Below, in pieces: positions 25,842 through 35,063 of a DNA stretch of 64,000 nucleotides. The DNA is from W0P28-013 sp963638355 (GTDB lineage Bacteria; Bacteroidota; Bacteroidia; Bacteroidales; Paludibacteraceae), in the NCBI GenBank assembly GCA_963638355.1, contig CAVHRT010000002.1, forward strand, positions 1 through 64,000. Reading direction: 5' to 3'. Position 1 is the stretch's first letter. Every line of letters begins with the position of its first letter. The translations under genes were made by a program, and so were the position numbers. The notes below the pieces were generated by a model. That model ran no database searches and was not told the DNA's origin. It saw only the letters and a program-made list of their open reading frames with translations.

Positions 25842-26654
25842 CTAAAGTTCAATTTTTTCGGCGGTTATCTTTTCTTTCAGAAAGATTGAGGCGGACGATT
25901 GAAATTTTTCGGCCGATTCGGTGGTAAAGTAGCGCACTGTGCCGCCTTTCGAACAGTGAATTTCCTGTTCTGGGTGACGTTTCAGGTAGTCAGCAAGACT
26001 TTCCGCCACTATATCGCCCTGAACCACTATGCGCACACCCTGCGGGGCAAAACGGCGTATTTTTTCAATCATCAGCGGATAGTGCGTACAACCGAGTATC
26101 AGCGTGTCGATGCGGCTGTTTTGCGCCATCAGTTTATCGATGTATTTCTGCACAAAATAGTCGGCGCCAGCACTTGTATGTTCGCCATTTTCGATAAGCG
26201 GCACCCACATGGGGCAGGCTTGGCTCACCACTTCTATGTCGGGAAAAAGTTTAGCAATCTCCAGCGGATAGGAGTTCGATCGCACCGTAGCTTCGGTGGC
26301 AAGCAGACCCACCACGCGCGATTGCGTGAGGTCGCCCACAGCCTCCACGGTCGGACGAATGACACCCAAAACTCTTCGCTCGTGCGCAATGTGCGGCAGG
26401 TCGTTTTGCTGAATGGTGCGCAAAGCCTCGGCCGACGCAGTGTTGCACGCCAAAATCACCATTTGGCAATCCATGGCAAAGAGTTTCTCGACGCACTGCA
26501 GCGTGTAGGCGTAGACCGTCTCGAACGAGCGCGTGCCGTAGGGCGTACGGGCATTGTCGCCCAGAAAAATATAGTCGTACTGCGGCAAACGATGACGAAT
26601 TTTCTCCAAAATCGTCAGTCCGCCAAAGCCACTATCGAAAACGCCAATTTTCAT
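25842..26654 (-). CDS. murI: Glutamate racemase MurI
   Basis: A 270-residue racemase that provides D-glutamate for peptidoglycan. FDSGFGGLT (residues 6-14) starts the fold. The two catalytic cysteines are in ILACNTASAEA (near residue 72) and LILGCTHYPL (near residue 187). The ATG overlaps the stop of the upstream ompH-like gene (ATGA), which shows co-translation with an envelope chaperone. Length is standard. Confidence 0.95.
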   Translation of the reverse strand: MKIGVFDSGFGGLTILEKIRHRLPQYDYIFLGDNARTPYGTRSFETVYAYTLQCVEKLFAMDCQMVILACNTASAEALRTIQQNDLPHIAHERRVLGVIRPTVEAVGDLTQSRVVGLLATEATVRSNSYPLEIAKLFPDIEVVSQACPMWVPLIENGEHTSAGADYFVQKYIDKLMAQNSRIDTLILGCTHYPLMIEKIRRFAPQGVRIVVQGDIVAESLADYLKRHPEQEIHCSKGGTVRYFTTESAEKFQSSASIFLKEKITAEKIEL

Positions 26655-27163
26655 TTTTCCGATGATTTTAGCAACGCCTTCACGGCATCAGTCATATCGA
26701 TGCAAATTCCTGAAACATAGAGCGGTGTGCGCCCATCGAGCACCAAGGCGATGTGCTGCGCTTCGGCCACGCTGCGAATGGCGGCTTTCAGTGTATCGCG
26801 CAAGGGCTGCAAAAGTGCCTCGCGCTGACGAGCGATGTCGCTGGTATAGCGCTGTTTGAACAAATCCATGCGATCCTCGCATTCGGTGATTTCGGCCTGA
26901 CGCGCCAATTTTATCGGCTCGCTCAGCGTCTTGCTGTTCTGCACATAATTCTTCACTTTGTCGTTGTATTCGGTCTCCATGCGGGCATATTCAGCCTCGT
27001 AGTTGGCAGCGAGTTCGTCCACCACACTCTCGGCATGTGCATAGCCGTCCATTTCGCTCAGCGTCAGTTCAAAATCGATGTAGCCAATGCGAAGCGTGTC
27101 CTGCGCCATGGCAGCGAGCGAAGTCGTAAATAAAAACGAAAGTGCGAAAAATATACGATTCAT
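26651..27163 (-). CDS. OmpH/Skp-family periplasmic chaperone (copy 3)
   Basis: A 170-residue exported protein with a signal peptide ending LAAMAQ, the typical first strand LRIGYIDFELTLSEM, two long alpha-helical arms rich in E/K/R (about 45-130), and a closing strand IALVLDGRTPLYVSG. Skp/OmpH chaperones hold unfolded outer-membrane proteins on the way to BamA. This is the most divergent of three tandem copies. The start at 27,163 opens the signal peptide. It has its own promoter and overlaps murI. Confidence 0.85.
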   Translation of the reverse strand: MNRIFFALSFLFTTSLAAMAQDTLRIGYIDFELTLSEMDGYAHAESVVDELAANYEAEYARMETEYNDKVKNYVQNSKTLSEPIKLARQAEITECEDRMDLFKQRYTSDIARQREALLQPLRDTLKAAIRSVAEAQHIALVLDGRTPLYVSGICIDMTDAVKALLKSSEK

Positions 27164-27227
27164 AGAAGTTTCAGGTTTCAAGTTTCAAGTTTAAGGTTTG
27201 GGCGCCAATCTTGAAACAAACGATTTA

Positions 27228-27235
27228 CAAAGATA
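27228..27235 (-). promoter_or_regulatory. Promoter -7 box for ompH copy 3 and murI
   Basis: Minus-strand TATCTTTG, a full consensus match, 64 bases before the ATG. It lies just below the terminator that ends the upstream ompH transcript. Confidence 0.5.
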
Positions 27236-27252
27236 CAACATTTTTTTGAAAT

Positions 27253-27287
27253 AAAAAAGAGACAACCCGACGGTAGCCTCTTTTTTT
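27253..27287 (-). terminator. Terminator between ompH copies 2 and 3
   Basis: AAAAAAGAG pairs with CTCTTTTTT around ACAACCCGACGGTAGC. Outer arms and loop (CCGAC near the start, AGCC near the end) resemble the two 39-base terminators that frame the DUF488 operon. Confidence 0.65.
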
Positions 27288-27360
27288 GCTATTTTTTCTA
27301 GAATGTGCCGCACTAACCATTATTTGTGCGAACACTTCTAACTCCTCACTCCTCACTTTT

Positions 27361-27861
27361 TTAGATGATTCCGAGTTCTTTTTTAACCAGCGGAGTAGCA
27401 TCGACGGTTTTAGGCGATTTGTAGAGCAGACCAGCCTGCGACTCCAGAATGAGGAAGAAATTGTTCTTCTGCCCCACCGTTTCGATGGCTTTCATCAATT
27501 TTTCTTGAATAGGTTTCAGCAAATCCTGTTGTTTGGTTTGCGACTCTTGTTGCAGCGTCTGATAAGTGTTTTGAATGCGTTCTTGCATGCTATAGAGTTC
27601 CTCTTCGCGAGCCGTGCGGATAGCCTCCGAAAGAGTCGCTTTTTCGGCCTCGTAAGCTTTGTATTTGGTCTGAAACTCGGTTTGCATGTCTTGCAGATAT
27701 TTGCCATTTTGTTCGTTGAAATCGGCCATCTGTTTTTCGATATCGCTGATTTCGGGCATCAGCATCATCACCTCGTTGGTGTTGACGTAGCCTATTTTAA
27801 TCTCTTGTGCGAAAGCCATCATTGGCACGATGGCAGCGATGATAAGTGCTATTTTTTTCAT
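27361..27861 (-). CDS. OmpH/Skp-family periplasmic chaperone (copy 2)
   Basis: A 166-residue exported chaperone with a signal peptide ending MMAFAQ, EIKIGYVNTNEVMMLMPE, then a long coiled-coil hairpin (about 45-130) and the closing FFLILESQAGLLY. It works between the inner membrane and BamA as a holdase for outer-membrane proteins. It is separated by 40 bases from copy 1 upstream. A TAATTTTG box overlaps the end of copy 1. A terminator follows about 74 bases later. Confidence 0.9.
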   Translation of the reverse strand: MKKIALIIAAIVPMMAFAQEIKIGYVNTNEVMMLMPEISDIEKQMADFNEQNGKYLQDMQTEFQTKYKAYEAEKATLSEAIRTAREEELYSMQERIQNTYQTLQQESQTKQQDLLKPIQEKLMKAIETVGQKNNFFLILESQAGLLYKSPKTVDATPLVKKELGII

Positions 27862-27901
27862 TTTTCTGATTTGTTTTTATTGATTTGCAAAATTAGTGAT
27901 T

Positions 27902-28417
27902 TTATTTGGAATAACCGAGTTTTTCGAGTACTTCGTCGCTCACATCAATTTTTGGGGCGGCAAACACAAGGCTCATATCCGACGATTTGTCGATGATGAG
28001 TTGGTAGCCTTTTTCGGTAGCAACGGCTTGCACAGCGGTGAAAATCTCCTCGTGAATTGGTTTCATCAGGCTTTCGCGCTTTTTGTAGAGTTCGCCATCG
28101 ACGCCAAAGTATTTGCGTTTCAGTTCGTTGGCCTCTTTCTCTTTTGCAACCACTTCGGCCTCGCGTTGGGCTTTCATCTCGTCCGAAAGAAACACGAGTT
28201 CGGTCTGGTAGTTTTTGTAAAGAGTCTGAGTTTCGCTGATTTTGGCCTCCACCTCTTTCTGCCATTTTTTCGAGAGTTGATCGAGTTGTTCGTTGGCAGT
28301 TTCGTAGGCTGGAATGGCTTTAAGAATGTAGTCCATGTCGACCAAAGCGAATTTCTGCGCGCTTGCAACGAATGTTACGCCAAGCGCCAATGCAAGTGTT
28401 AAGGCAAGTTTTTTCAT
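27902..28417 (-). CDS. OmpH/Skp-family periplasmic chaperone (copy 1)
   Basis: A 171-residue exported chaperone: signal peptide ending TFVASAQ, KFALVDMDYILKAIPAYETA, charged helical arms with many E/K (about 40-125), and a closing strand GYQLIIDKSSDMSLVFA. It is the first of three tandem OmpH copies downstream of bamA. The ATG at 28,417 is preceded by ATACGACT, the same leader found before parA. The frame is open 8 codons upstream but through a word repeat, so that start is rejected. Confidence 0.92.
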   Translation of the reverse strand: MKKLALTLALALGVTFVASAQKFALVDMDYILKAIPAYETANEQLDQLSKKWQKEVEAKISETQTLYKNYQTELVFLSDEMKAQREAEVVAKEKEANELKRKYFGVDGELYKKRESLMKPIHEEIFTAVQAVATEKGYQLIIDKSSDMSLVFAAPKIDVSDEVLEKLGYSK

Positions 28418-28507
28418 AGTCGTATAAATTTCAGATTTCAAATTAGGCGTTGCAAATCTTGTACCAAAAAATTCTATGCTCCATCTTCTCTGCTCTATGT
28501 TCTCACA

Positions 28508-31204
28508 TTAAAACTCCTGTCCGAGCACAAAGTGGAACTGGCTGCCGCCGTTAGTCGAGTCGTCGAAACCGTAGCCCCAGTCGACGCCCAGCAAGCCGAA
28601 CATTGGCAGATAGACGCGCACACCCACGCCAGCCGAGCGTTTCAGGTCGAATGGGTTGAAGTCCTTGAACTCGCTCCAGCAGTTACCAGCCTCGACGAAC
28701 GCCAGCGCCCAAATGTTGGTCTGTCCTTTCAGCAAGATTGGATAGCGCAACTCCATGGTCAAGCGCGTGTAGAGGTTGCCGTTGTAGTAGCCATTTTCGT
28801 CGTTTGGCGTGAGCGAAAGGTTCTCGTAGCCACGCAAACCAATGGTTTCGGTGCCTGCCGTGGTGTAACCCGACATGCCATCGCCACCAAGGGTAAATTT
28901 TTCGAACGGTGAGCGTTTATTTTTGTTGTAATAGCCAAGAAATCCGTATTCGGCGCGCGTCATCAGCACAAGTTTTTCGTCGTGAGTGAGCGGCGTAAAC
29001 ATCTTGGCAGTAAATTTCCATTTATGATATTCGAGCAACTTTACCTGCTCCTCGAGCGGCACGGTGCTGTAGTCTTTGCCATCGACCAAAGAGTATGGGA
29101 ATGTGGCTTTCACCGACAGAGCAAACGACGAGCCGCGACGTGTATAAATCGGGTTAAAAATGGAGTTGCGCGACCATGTGATGCCAATGGCCAAGTTGTT
29201 CGAAACGGCGTTGGTAAGTCCAGCGAACAGGTACGAATACGACCAATCTTTCAGATGATAGCGTTGGTACGACAGTTCGGTGTAGAGGCTGAAATAGTCG
29301 TCGGGCCAATTCAGACGCGTGCCAATGCCCACCGAAACGCCCAGCGTGCGCAAGTACACATTGCGGTCGTATTCCGAGGCGCCCGAGTAGTAATTGTTGT
29401 AGTAACTCGAGCCGTAACTGTAGCCGTAGTAGTTGTTGTAATAGTTGTTGATGTAATTGCTATAGTTTTGTGCAAAACGCTTGCTGTAGCCCGTTTGAAT
29501 GGAGTAGTAGACGCTCACCGAGAGCGAGTTTGGTCGTTTGCCGCCGAGCCACGGTTCGTAGAACGAAATGCCGTAGTTTTGGTAGTAGATGCCGTTGGTT
29601 TGCGCACGCAGACTGAGAGTTTGACCTTCGCCTTGTGGCAAAATGCGGTACATCTCCTTTTTGAAAAGGTTTTGAATGGCAAAGTTGGTGAATTTGAGCG
29701 ACAACGACAGCACCACGCCCGACTGTCCGTAACCAGCCGAGAATTCTATCTGGTCGCTCGATTTTGTTTCGAGATTTAGTCCAATATCCACCGTGCCATC
29801 TTCAGGATTTGGCTGAATATCGATGCCCGAGAAAAGTTTTTCTTCGTCGAACTGCTTCATTTGTGCCAATTCGCGCAGCGTACGCACAAGGTCGGACTGG
29901 CTGTAGAGGTTGCCCGGCTTAATGCGCAATTCGCGACGAATGACATGCTCGTAGAGTCGCGTGTTACCCTTAATGGTGATGTTATTGATGGTGGCTTGCT
30001 TGCCCTCGTAGATGCGCATTTCGTAATCAATGCTATCACCTTCGATGTTTATCTCCACAGGATCGAGGTTGAAGAACAAATAGCCATTGTCCTGATAGAG
30101 TTTCGACACGGCATCGTCATCCTCGCTCAAGCGTTTGTTCAGTTGCTTCAGGTTGTACACATCGCCACGATGAATGCCCAGCACACGACTCAGATATTCG
30201 CTCGGATAGACGGTGTTGCCCGCCCAAGTGATGTTGCGGAAGTAGTATTTTTTGCCCTCGTCGATGGTGAGGTACACATCAACATGGTTTTCGTCGTATT
30301 TGCCCACGCTGTCGTAGGTTATCACCGCATCGCGATAGCCAATCTCGTTATATTTTTCGATGAGCAGTTTTTTATCGTTCTCAAATTCTGAAGCGATGAA
30401 TTTTTTGCTGCGGAAGAGCGTGAGAATGTTTTTTGGGCGATTGGTTTTCTTCATCGCCAAGTCTATGCGGTTGAGCGACAGCGCTTTGTTGCCTTCGACA
30501 TAGATTTCGTGCACTCTCACTTTCGACTTTTTATCGACATTGATGTCCAAAATGACCGAGCCGGGCTGCGCTGGATCGGGTTTCTGATAAATCACCACGG
30601 CGGCATTGTGATAACCTTTGGCGGCCATAGCTTTTTGAATGGCTATTTTGGCGCGGTCGATGAGGTCGGGCGTAACTTGGCTGCCGCGACTGAGTTCCAC
30701 TTTGGGCGTTACATCTTCCTCTTCCGATTTTTTCAAGCCATAATAGTTCACTTGCGAAATGCGCGGACGCTGTTTCAGAGCAATCTCGAGCCAGATTTTG
30801 TCGCCTTCGATTTTGTCGGCAAGGATTTTCACATCCGAGAAATAGCCTTGTTTCCAAAAGCGTTTCACGGCATTGCTTATCTCGTTGCCAGGCACTTTTA
30901 TTTTCTGACCTTTGGTCAAGCCCGAAAAGCCGATGATCACAAAATCCTCGTAGGTGTCGGCGCCAGTCACGCGAATGTCGGCAATGGTGTATTCTTGCGC
31001 CGTCATGGCGTAATCAACCACAGGCTTGGCAGCCAGCGGCAGCGATGCCAGCGAATCGTCGACTGTGGAGTCGGCTTGAATGGCGAAAAGCGTGTCGGGC
31101 TGAGCCGCCAGTGTGCTGTCCACCGCGGTTTGTGCCGCCACGGGCAACGAGCCAAACGCCACTGCAAACAGAAGGATTCCGTATTTTATCGCTTTTTTGC
31201 GCAT
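28508..31204 (-). CDS. bamA: Outer-membrane assembly factor BamA
   Basis: An 898-residue Omp85 protein, the core of the machine that folds beta-barrels into the outer membrane. It has a signal peptide (ending PVAAQ), then POTRA repeats over about 75-480 (typical joints such as VTGADTYEDFVIIGFSG and ITIKGNTRLYEHVIRRELRI), and a C-terminal 16-strand barrel ending in Phe (FVLGQEF). The start is the ATG at 31,204, overlapping the uppS stop (ATGA); a GTG one codon earlier is less likely. One surface loop near residues 580-620 is strikingly rich in Tyr and Asn. Confidence 0.97.
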   Translation of the reverse strand: MRKKAIKYGILLFAVAFGSLPVAAQTAVDSTLAAQPDTLFAIQADSTVDDSLASLPLAAKPVVDYAMTAQEYTIADIRVTGADTYEDFVIIGFSGLTKGQKIKVPGNEISNAVKRFWKQGYFSDVKILADKIEGDKIWLEIALKQRPRISQVNYYGLKKSEEEDVTPKVELSRGSQVTPDLIDRAKIAIQKAMAAKGYHNAAVVIYQKPDPAQPGSVILDINVDKKSKVRVHEIYVEGNKALSLNRIDLAMKKTNRPKNILTLFRSKKFIASEFENDKKLLIEKYNEIGYRDAVITYDSVGKYDENHVDVYLTIDEGKKYYFRNITWAGNTVYPSEYLSRVLGIHRGDVYNLKQLNKRLSEDDDAVSKLYQDNGYLFFNLDPVEINIEGDSIDYEMRIYEGKQATINNITIKGNTRLYEHVIRRELRIKPGNLYSQSDLVRTLRELAQMKQFDEEKLFSGIDIQPNPEDGTVDIGLNLETKSSDQIEFSAGYGQSGVVLSLSLKFTNFAIQNLFKKEMYRILPQGEGQTLSLRAQTNGIYYQNYGISFYEPWLGGKRPNSLSVSVYYSIQTGYSKRFAQNYSNYINNYYNNYYGYSYGSSYYNNYYSGASEYDRNVYLRTLGVSVGIGTRLNWPDDYFSLYTELSYQRYHLKDWSYSYLFAGLTNAVSNNLAIGITWSRNSIFNPIYTRRGSSFALSVKATFPYSLVDGKDYSTVPLEEQVKLLEYHKWKFTAKMFTPLTHDEKLVLMTRAEYGFLGYYNKNKRSPFEKFTLGGDGMSGYTTAGTETIGLRGYENLSLTPNDENGYYNGNLYTRLTMELRYPILLKGQTNIWALAFVEAGNCWSEFKDFNPFDLKRSAGVGVRVYLPMFGLLGVDWGYGFDDSTNGGSQFHFVLGQEF

Positions 31205-31956
31205 CACTTGTCGTTTGCCAATTGTTCGCTAGTCTTGCCAAAACGGCGTTCGCGATGTTGGTAGTCCACAATGGCTTTGTAAAACTCCTCTTCGCGAAAA
31301 TCGGGCCAGTGCGTTGGCGTGAAATAGAGTTCGCTGTAGGCAATTTGCCACAGCAAGAAGTTACTTATTCTCACTTCGCCGCTGGTGCGAATGAGCAGAT
31401 CGGGATCGGGAATGGCGGCCGTGGTTAAATGTTGCGACACGGTCTGTTCCGTTATTCCATCGGCAGAGATTTCGCCTGCTGCCACTTTTTTTGCGATTTT
31501 TCGCATGGCGTCGGTCAGCTCCCAGCGCGACGAATAGCTGAGTGCCAAAACCAGCGTAAGTCCCGTATTCACCGATGTTTCGGCAATGCAGGCACGCAAT
31601 CGCGCCAGCACATTGGCAGGCATGCGTTCGAGATCGCCAATGGCCTCGAGGCGTACATTGTTTTTGTGGAAAGTGGGCGTCTCTTTCACTATATTTTCCA
31701 CCAAAAGTTCCATCAGCGCGTCCACTTCGGCTTGCGGACGATTCCAATTTTCGGTACTAAAAGTGTAGAGCGTCAGATATTTTATGCCAATTTCGGTAGC
31801 AGCTTCGGTCACTTTGCGCACCGACTCCACGCCGTTTTGGTGCCCCACCAATCGGCTCAAGCCACGCTCTTTGGCCCAACGCCCGTTGCCGTCCATTATT
31901 ATGGCGATGTGTGCGGGCAGTTTTTCTATGTCGATTTGATTTTTATACGATTCCAC
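31204..31956 (-). CDS. uppS: Undecaprenyl diphosphate synthase UppS
   Basis: A 250-residue cis-prenyltransferase that builds the C55 lipid carrier for peptidoglycan and O-antigen. HIAIIMDGNGRWAKERG (from about residue 17) holds the catalytic Asp and the first substrate site, TLYTFSTENWNRP follows near residue 75, and PDLLIRTSGEVRISNFLLWQ (about 198-217) is the second conserved block. Length is standard. The gene overlaps bamA by one base at the ATGA junction, so lipid-carrier and outer-membrane assembly genes are co-expressed. Confidence 0.96.
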   Translation of the reverse strand: MESYKNQIDIEKLPAHIAIIMDGNGRWAKERGLSRLVGHQNGVESVRKVTEAATEIGIKYLTLYTFSTENWNRPQAEVDALMELLVENIVKETPTFHKNNVRLEAIGDLERMPANVLARLRACIAETSVNTGLTLVLALSYSSRWELTDAMRKIAKKVAAGEISADGITEQTVSQHLTTAAIPDPDLLIRTSGEVRISNFLLWQIAYSELYFTPTHWPDFREEEFYKAIVDYQHRERRFGKTSEQLANDK

Positions 31957-31971
31957 GGTGGGTTTCAGTTT

Positions 31972-32649
31972 TTATCTTTTCGATTTTATCTTCTCAATTT
32001 TGCGGCACGGAGCGCATATTTGCAAAAAATCGCACGAGAGGTACAGTCCAAATGTCGATAGCCAGTCGCGATTGCTAAAAATGCCTTTATTCAGTCCATA
32101 AGGGTCGTCCACGCCATCGAAATTATCGGTGAAAAGTTTGTGCATTGTCCATGCTGCGCCTATGTTCCAGCGTCGACCGAGTTTCACTTTCACGCCGAGT
32201 CCGAACGGAAAAGCAGGACAAACTTTCGTATGCTCAAGATCGTAGATGGTCGCCCCAACGCCCAGAAAAACATACGGCGTAACTATCGATGCATTCTCTT
32301 CGTAGCGGCGCGCGCCATAGTTCCAAAAGTTGAAGGTATAGAGCACGCTCACATCTACAAAATCGGTGTTGCGCTGCTGCCCATCGACTTTTTCGATGCC
32401 AGCCCAGCCGCCACGCACCTCCATGCCCAGCTCATGATGACCCGTAAATTTGTACTTGCCAAACGCGCCAAACGAAGCACCAAGGTTTGCAAATGGTTTT
32501 GTGTTCAAGTCGCCCAGATAGAACGCACTGCCGCCATTCAACCCGAACTCAAGATAGTATTTCACGAGGTCGGGATTGCGCTGCGCCGTGGCAGTAAGAG
32601 CCGAGCAGAGAAGCACGCAAACTAACAATCTATGTCGATTTTTGAGCAT
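31972..32649 (-). CDS. Outer-membrane beta-barrel protein (DUF6089-like)
   Basis: A 225-residue exported protein with a signal peptide ending TATAQ and alternating strands: YYLEFGLNGGSAFYLGDLN, FGAFGKYKFTGHHELGMEVR, and later FGLGVKVKLGRRWNIGAAW. This gene is commonly found directly upstream of uppS-bamA in Bacteroidota. The barrel seems to have eight strands, with a C-terminal FGLYLSCDFLQ. The tail after that is short and basic with a CxxC. The ATG at 32,649 opens the signal peptide and is preferred to the upstream Met at 32,703. Confidence 0.8.
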   Translation of the reverse strand: MLKNRHRLLVCVLLCSALTATAQRNPDLVKYYLEFGLNGGSAFYLGDLNTKPFANLGASFGAFGKYKFTGHHELGMEVRGGWAGIEKVDGQQRNTDFVDVSVLYTFNFWNYGARRYEENASIVTPYVFLGVGATIYDLEHTKVCPAFPFGLGVKVKLGRRWNIGAAWTMHKLFTDNFDGVDDPYGLNKGIFSNRDWLSTFGLYLSCDFLQICAPCRKIEKIKSKR

Positions 32650-32700
32650 AAATACACAATTCGCCGTTGATATAACGCACGAATGCCTCAAAAATTGCTG

Positions 32701-32708
32701 CAAAAATA
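32701..32708 (-). promoter_or_regulatory. Promoter -7 box upstream of the uppS-bamA cluster
   Basis: Minus-strand TATTTTTG, 51 bases before the ATG at 32,649. A TTG lies about 22 bases upstream, so the -33 is only approximate. Confidence 0.45.
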
Positions 32709-32782
32709 GTGTTTTTTATTGAAATTCAGGCAATAAATCGACCAAAAAGGACGGAATTGACACAAAATGACCAAAAATCTGA

Positions 32783-33397
32783 CTAAAAATCGAATTTGAG
32801 TTGTGTGTCGAGCAGTCGAAAAGTGAGCCTGTGATGTGGCGTGGTGCCATATTGTTCGATGGCGCGACGATGAGCCGCCGTGGGGTAGCCTTTGTTCACG
32901 CGCCAAGCGTATTGCGGAAAATCGGCATCGATGCGGCGCATATATTCGTCGCGGTGAGTCTTGGCTAGCACCGATGCAGCGGCAATCGACAGATATTTGC
33001 CATCGCCTTTCACAATGGTAGTGTGCGGAATGTCGTGGTAAGGGCGAAAGCGGTTGCCGTCGATGATGAGATGTTCGGGACGCACTTTCAGCGCATCGAT
33101 GGCGCGATGCATAGCCAAAATGCTGGCCGAGAGAATGTTTATCTCGTCGATTTCTTGAGCCGAGACTTGCGCCACAGCCCATGCCACCGCCTCTTTTTCA
33201 ATGATTGGGCGCAGCATATCGCGCTGATGCTCAGTGAGTTGCTTGCTATCGTTCAGCAACGGATGGTCGAAATCGGGCGGAAGAATCACCGCCGCGGCAA
33301 AAACCGGTCCAGCCAAACAACCTCGCCCCGCCTCGTCGCAGCCCGCCTCGATGCAATCGGGCTTAAAAAAATGCAGCAAAGGCGAATGTTGTTTCAT
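32783..33397 (-). CDS. rnhB: Ribonuclease HII
   Basis: A 204-residue RNase H-type enzyme that cuts RNA in RNA-DNA hybrids and removes single ribonucleotides. The N-terminal EAGCDEAGRGCLAGPVFAAA (near residue 16) gives the Asp-Glu catalytic pair and the GRG substrate loop. Later acidic residues are in HLIIDGNRF and ASVLAKTHRDEYM. The frame is open upstream through a G-rich word repeat, so the ATG at 33,397 (MKQHSPLL) was chosen. It follows fabF by 59 bases. Confidence 0.95.
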   Translation of the reverse strand: MKQHSPLLHFFKPDCIEAGCDEAGRGCLAGPVFAAAVILPPDFDHPLLNDSKQLTEHQRDMLRPIIEKEAVAWAVAQVSAQEIDEINILSASILAMHRAIDALKVRPEHLIIDGNRFRPYHDIPHTTIVKGDGKYLSIAAASVLAKTHRDEYMRRIDADFPQYAWRVNKGYPTAAHRRAIEQYGTTPHHRLTFRLLDTQLKFDF

Positions 33398-33428
33398 CAG
33401 GAAGTGGGAAATGATGCTTTCAGACTCT

Positions 33429-33456
33429 TTCTCCCCTCTTTGAGGGGGCGGGGGAG
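33429..33456. repeat. CTCCCC..GAGGGGG word repeat
   Basis: CTCCCCTCTTTGAGGGGGCGGGGGAG, a relative of the blocks at about 706, 16,420 and 24,577. It lies between fabF and rnhB. Confidence 0.6.
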
Positions 33457-34716
33457 TCAAACTTTTTTGAATATCACCGCTGCATTGTGTCCGCCGAAGC
33501 CAAAGGTGTTCGACAGCACAGCGCGAATTTCACGTTTTTGAGCGTGGTTGAATGTGAAGTTGAGTTTGTAGTCAACATCGGGATCTTCATCGCCTTCGGT
33601 GAAGTTGATGGTTGGCGGCACTGTGTTGTTGTTCATCGCTAAAATGCTGATTACCGCTTCCAATGCGCCCGCGCCGCCAAGCAGGTGACCCGTCATCGAC
33701 TTGGTAGAACTGAGGTTCAGACGGTAGGCATCGTCGCCAAACACGGCTTTCACGGCGCGCATTTCTGCCACATCGCCAAGTGGCGTAGAGGTACCATGCA
33801 AGTTGATGTAGTCGATATCGGCTGTGGTGAGGTTGGCATCGTCCAAAGCATTACGCATGACCAGCGCAGCGCCTTCGCCCTCGGGTTCGGGAGCGGTCAT
33901 GTGGTAAGCATCGGCACTGAGTCCGTAGCCAGCCAATTCAGCATAGATTTTTGCTCCGCGCGCCACGGCATGTTCGTACTCTTCGAGAATGAGCACGGCA
34001 CTACCCTCGCCCAGCACAAATCCATCGCGGCTGTGGCTGAATGGTCGCGATGCAGTGGCAGCGTTTTCGTTGTTGGTCGATAGCGCTTTCATGGAATTGA
34101 ATGCGCCAATACACGACTCGGTGATGACCGCTTCGGCACCGCCCACAACCATGGCATCGGCTTTGCCAAGACGAATGTAGTTGGCAGCTTCGGCCATGGC
34201 TAGGTTCGACGAGGCGCAAGCGGCCGTAGTGGTGAAGTTTGGTCCACGCAGACCATATTTTATCGACACAAACCCAGCTGCCATGTTCGGAATGAGTTTG
34301 GTCATCAGGAACGGATTGAAGCGCGGTCCGATGGTTTTGCCCGTTTCGGCATAGCTGAGCATCTCTTCCTCATAAGCTTTCAGTCCGCCTATGCCCACGC
34401 CAAAAATCACGCCAATGCGGTCGCGGTTGACCTGTTCGAGCGCAATGCCACAGTCGGCAATGGCCTGTTCGGCCGCCACCATGGCAAAATGTTCGTAGCG
34501 TTCCATCTTGCGCAACTCTTTGCGGTCGATAAACTGCGATGCGTCGAAATTTTTAACTTCGCAAGCAAATTGCGTTCTGAATTTTTCGGGGTCGAACAGT
34601 GTGATGCGTGCAGCACCGCTACGCCCATTAACAACACTGTCCCACAATTCGGGTACAGTATTGCCAAGAGGAGTGACGGCACCAAGTCCCGTTACTACAA
34701 CTCGTTTTAATTCCAT
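33457..34716 (-). CDS. fabF: 3-oxoacyl-ACP synthase II FabF
   Basis: A 419-residue beta-ketoacyl-ACP synthase that condenses malonyl-ACP with the growing acyl chain in fatty acid synthesis. TTAACASSN (near residue 164) has the active-site Cys. NLHGTSTPLGD (near residue 305) and SMTGHLLGGAG (near residue 342) supply the two histidines. It begins 41 bases after acpP on the same strand, the standard acpP-fabF pair. Confidence 0.96.
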   Translation of the reverse strand: MELKRVVVTGLGAVTPLGNTVPELWDSVVNGRSGAARITLFDPEKFRTQFACEVKNFDASQFIDRKELRKMERYEHFAMVAAEQAIADCGIALEQVNRDRIGVIFGVGIGGLKAYEEEMLSYAETGKTIGPRFNPFLMTKLIPNMAAGFVSIKYGLRGPNFTTTAACASSNLAMAEAANYIRLGKADAMVVGGAEAVITESCIGAFNSMKALSTNNENAATASRPFSHSRDGFVLGEGSAVLILEEYEHAVARGAKIYAELAGYGLSADAYHMTAPEPEGEGAALVMRNALDDANLTTADIDYINLHGTSTPLGDVAEMRAVKAVFGDDAYRLNLSSTKSMTGHLLGGAGALEAVISILAMNNNTVPPTINFTEGDEDPDVDYKLNFTFNHAQKREIRAVLSNTFGFGGHNAAVIFKKV

Positions 34717-34757
34717 AAAGAATGTTTTTTAGCCCATTCGCTGAGCTGTGTGGTGTT

Positions 34758-34997
34758 TTAGCCTTTGATGGCCTCTTCAATTTTGGCAATAGCGTCACCC
34801 ACGGTAACGATTTTCTCCTGTTCCTCTTCGGGAATGGTTACGCCAAATTGTTTCTCGAAGTCCATGATCAACTCGACGGTGTCGAGCGAGTCGGCGCCAA
34901 GATCGCCAGTGAAACTGGCTTCGTTGGTTACTTCTTCGATTTTTTTACCAAGTTTTTCAGCAATGATTGCTTTTGCTTTTTCTTCTATTTCTGACAT
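34758..34997 (-). CDS. acpP: Acyl carrier protein
   Basis: A 79-residue acidic helical protein. GADSLDTVELIM holds the serine (residue 39-40) that receives the 4'-phosphopantetheine arm for fatty acid synthesis. It precedes fabF. A full TACCTTTG box lies 67 bases upstream. Confidence 0.97.
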   Translation of the reverse strand: MSEIEEKAKAIIAEKLGKKIEEVTNEASFTGDLGADSLDTVELIMDFEKQFGVTIPEEEQEKIVTVGDAIAKIEEAIKG

Positions 34998-35063
34998 AGT
35001 TAAAAAGGTTTTGATAAATTATTTCCAATAAATAGCAGTTTCGCATTTTCGCAAAAACCGCGG

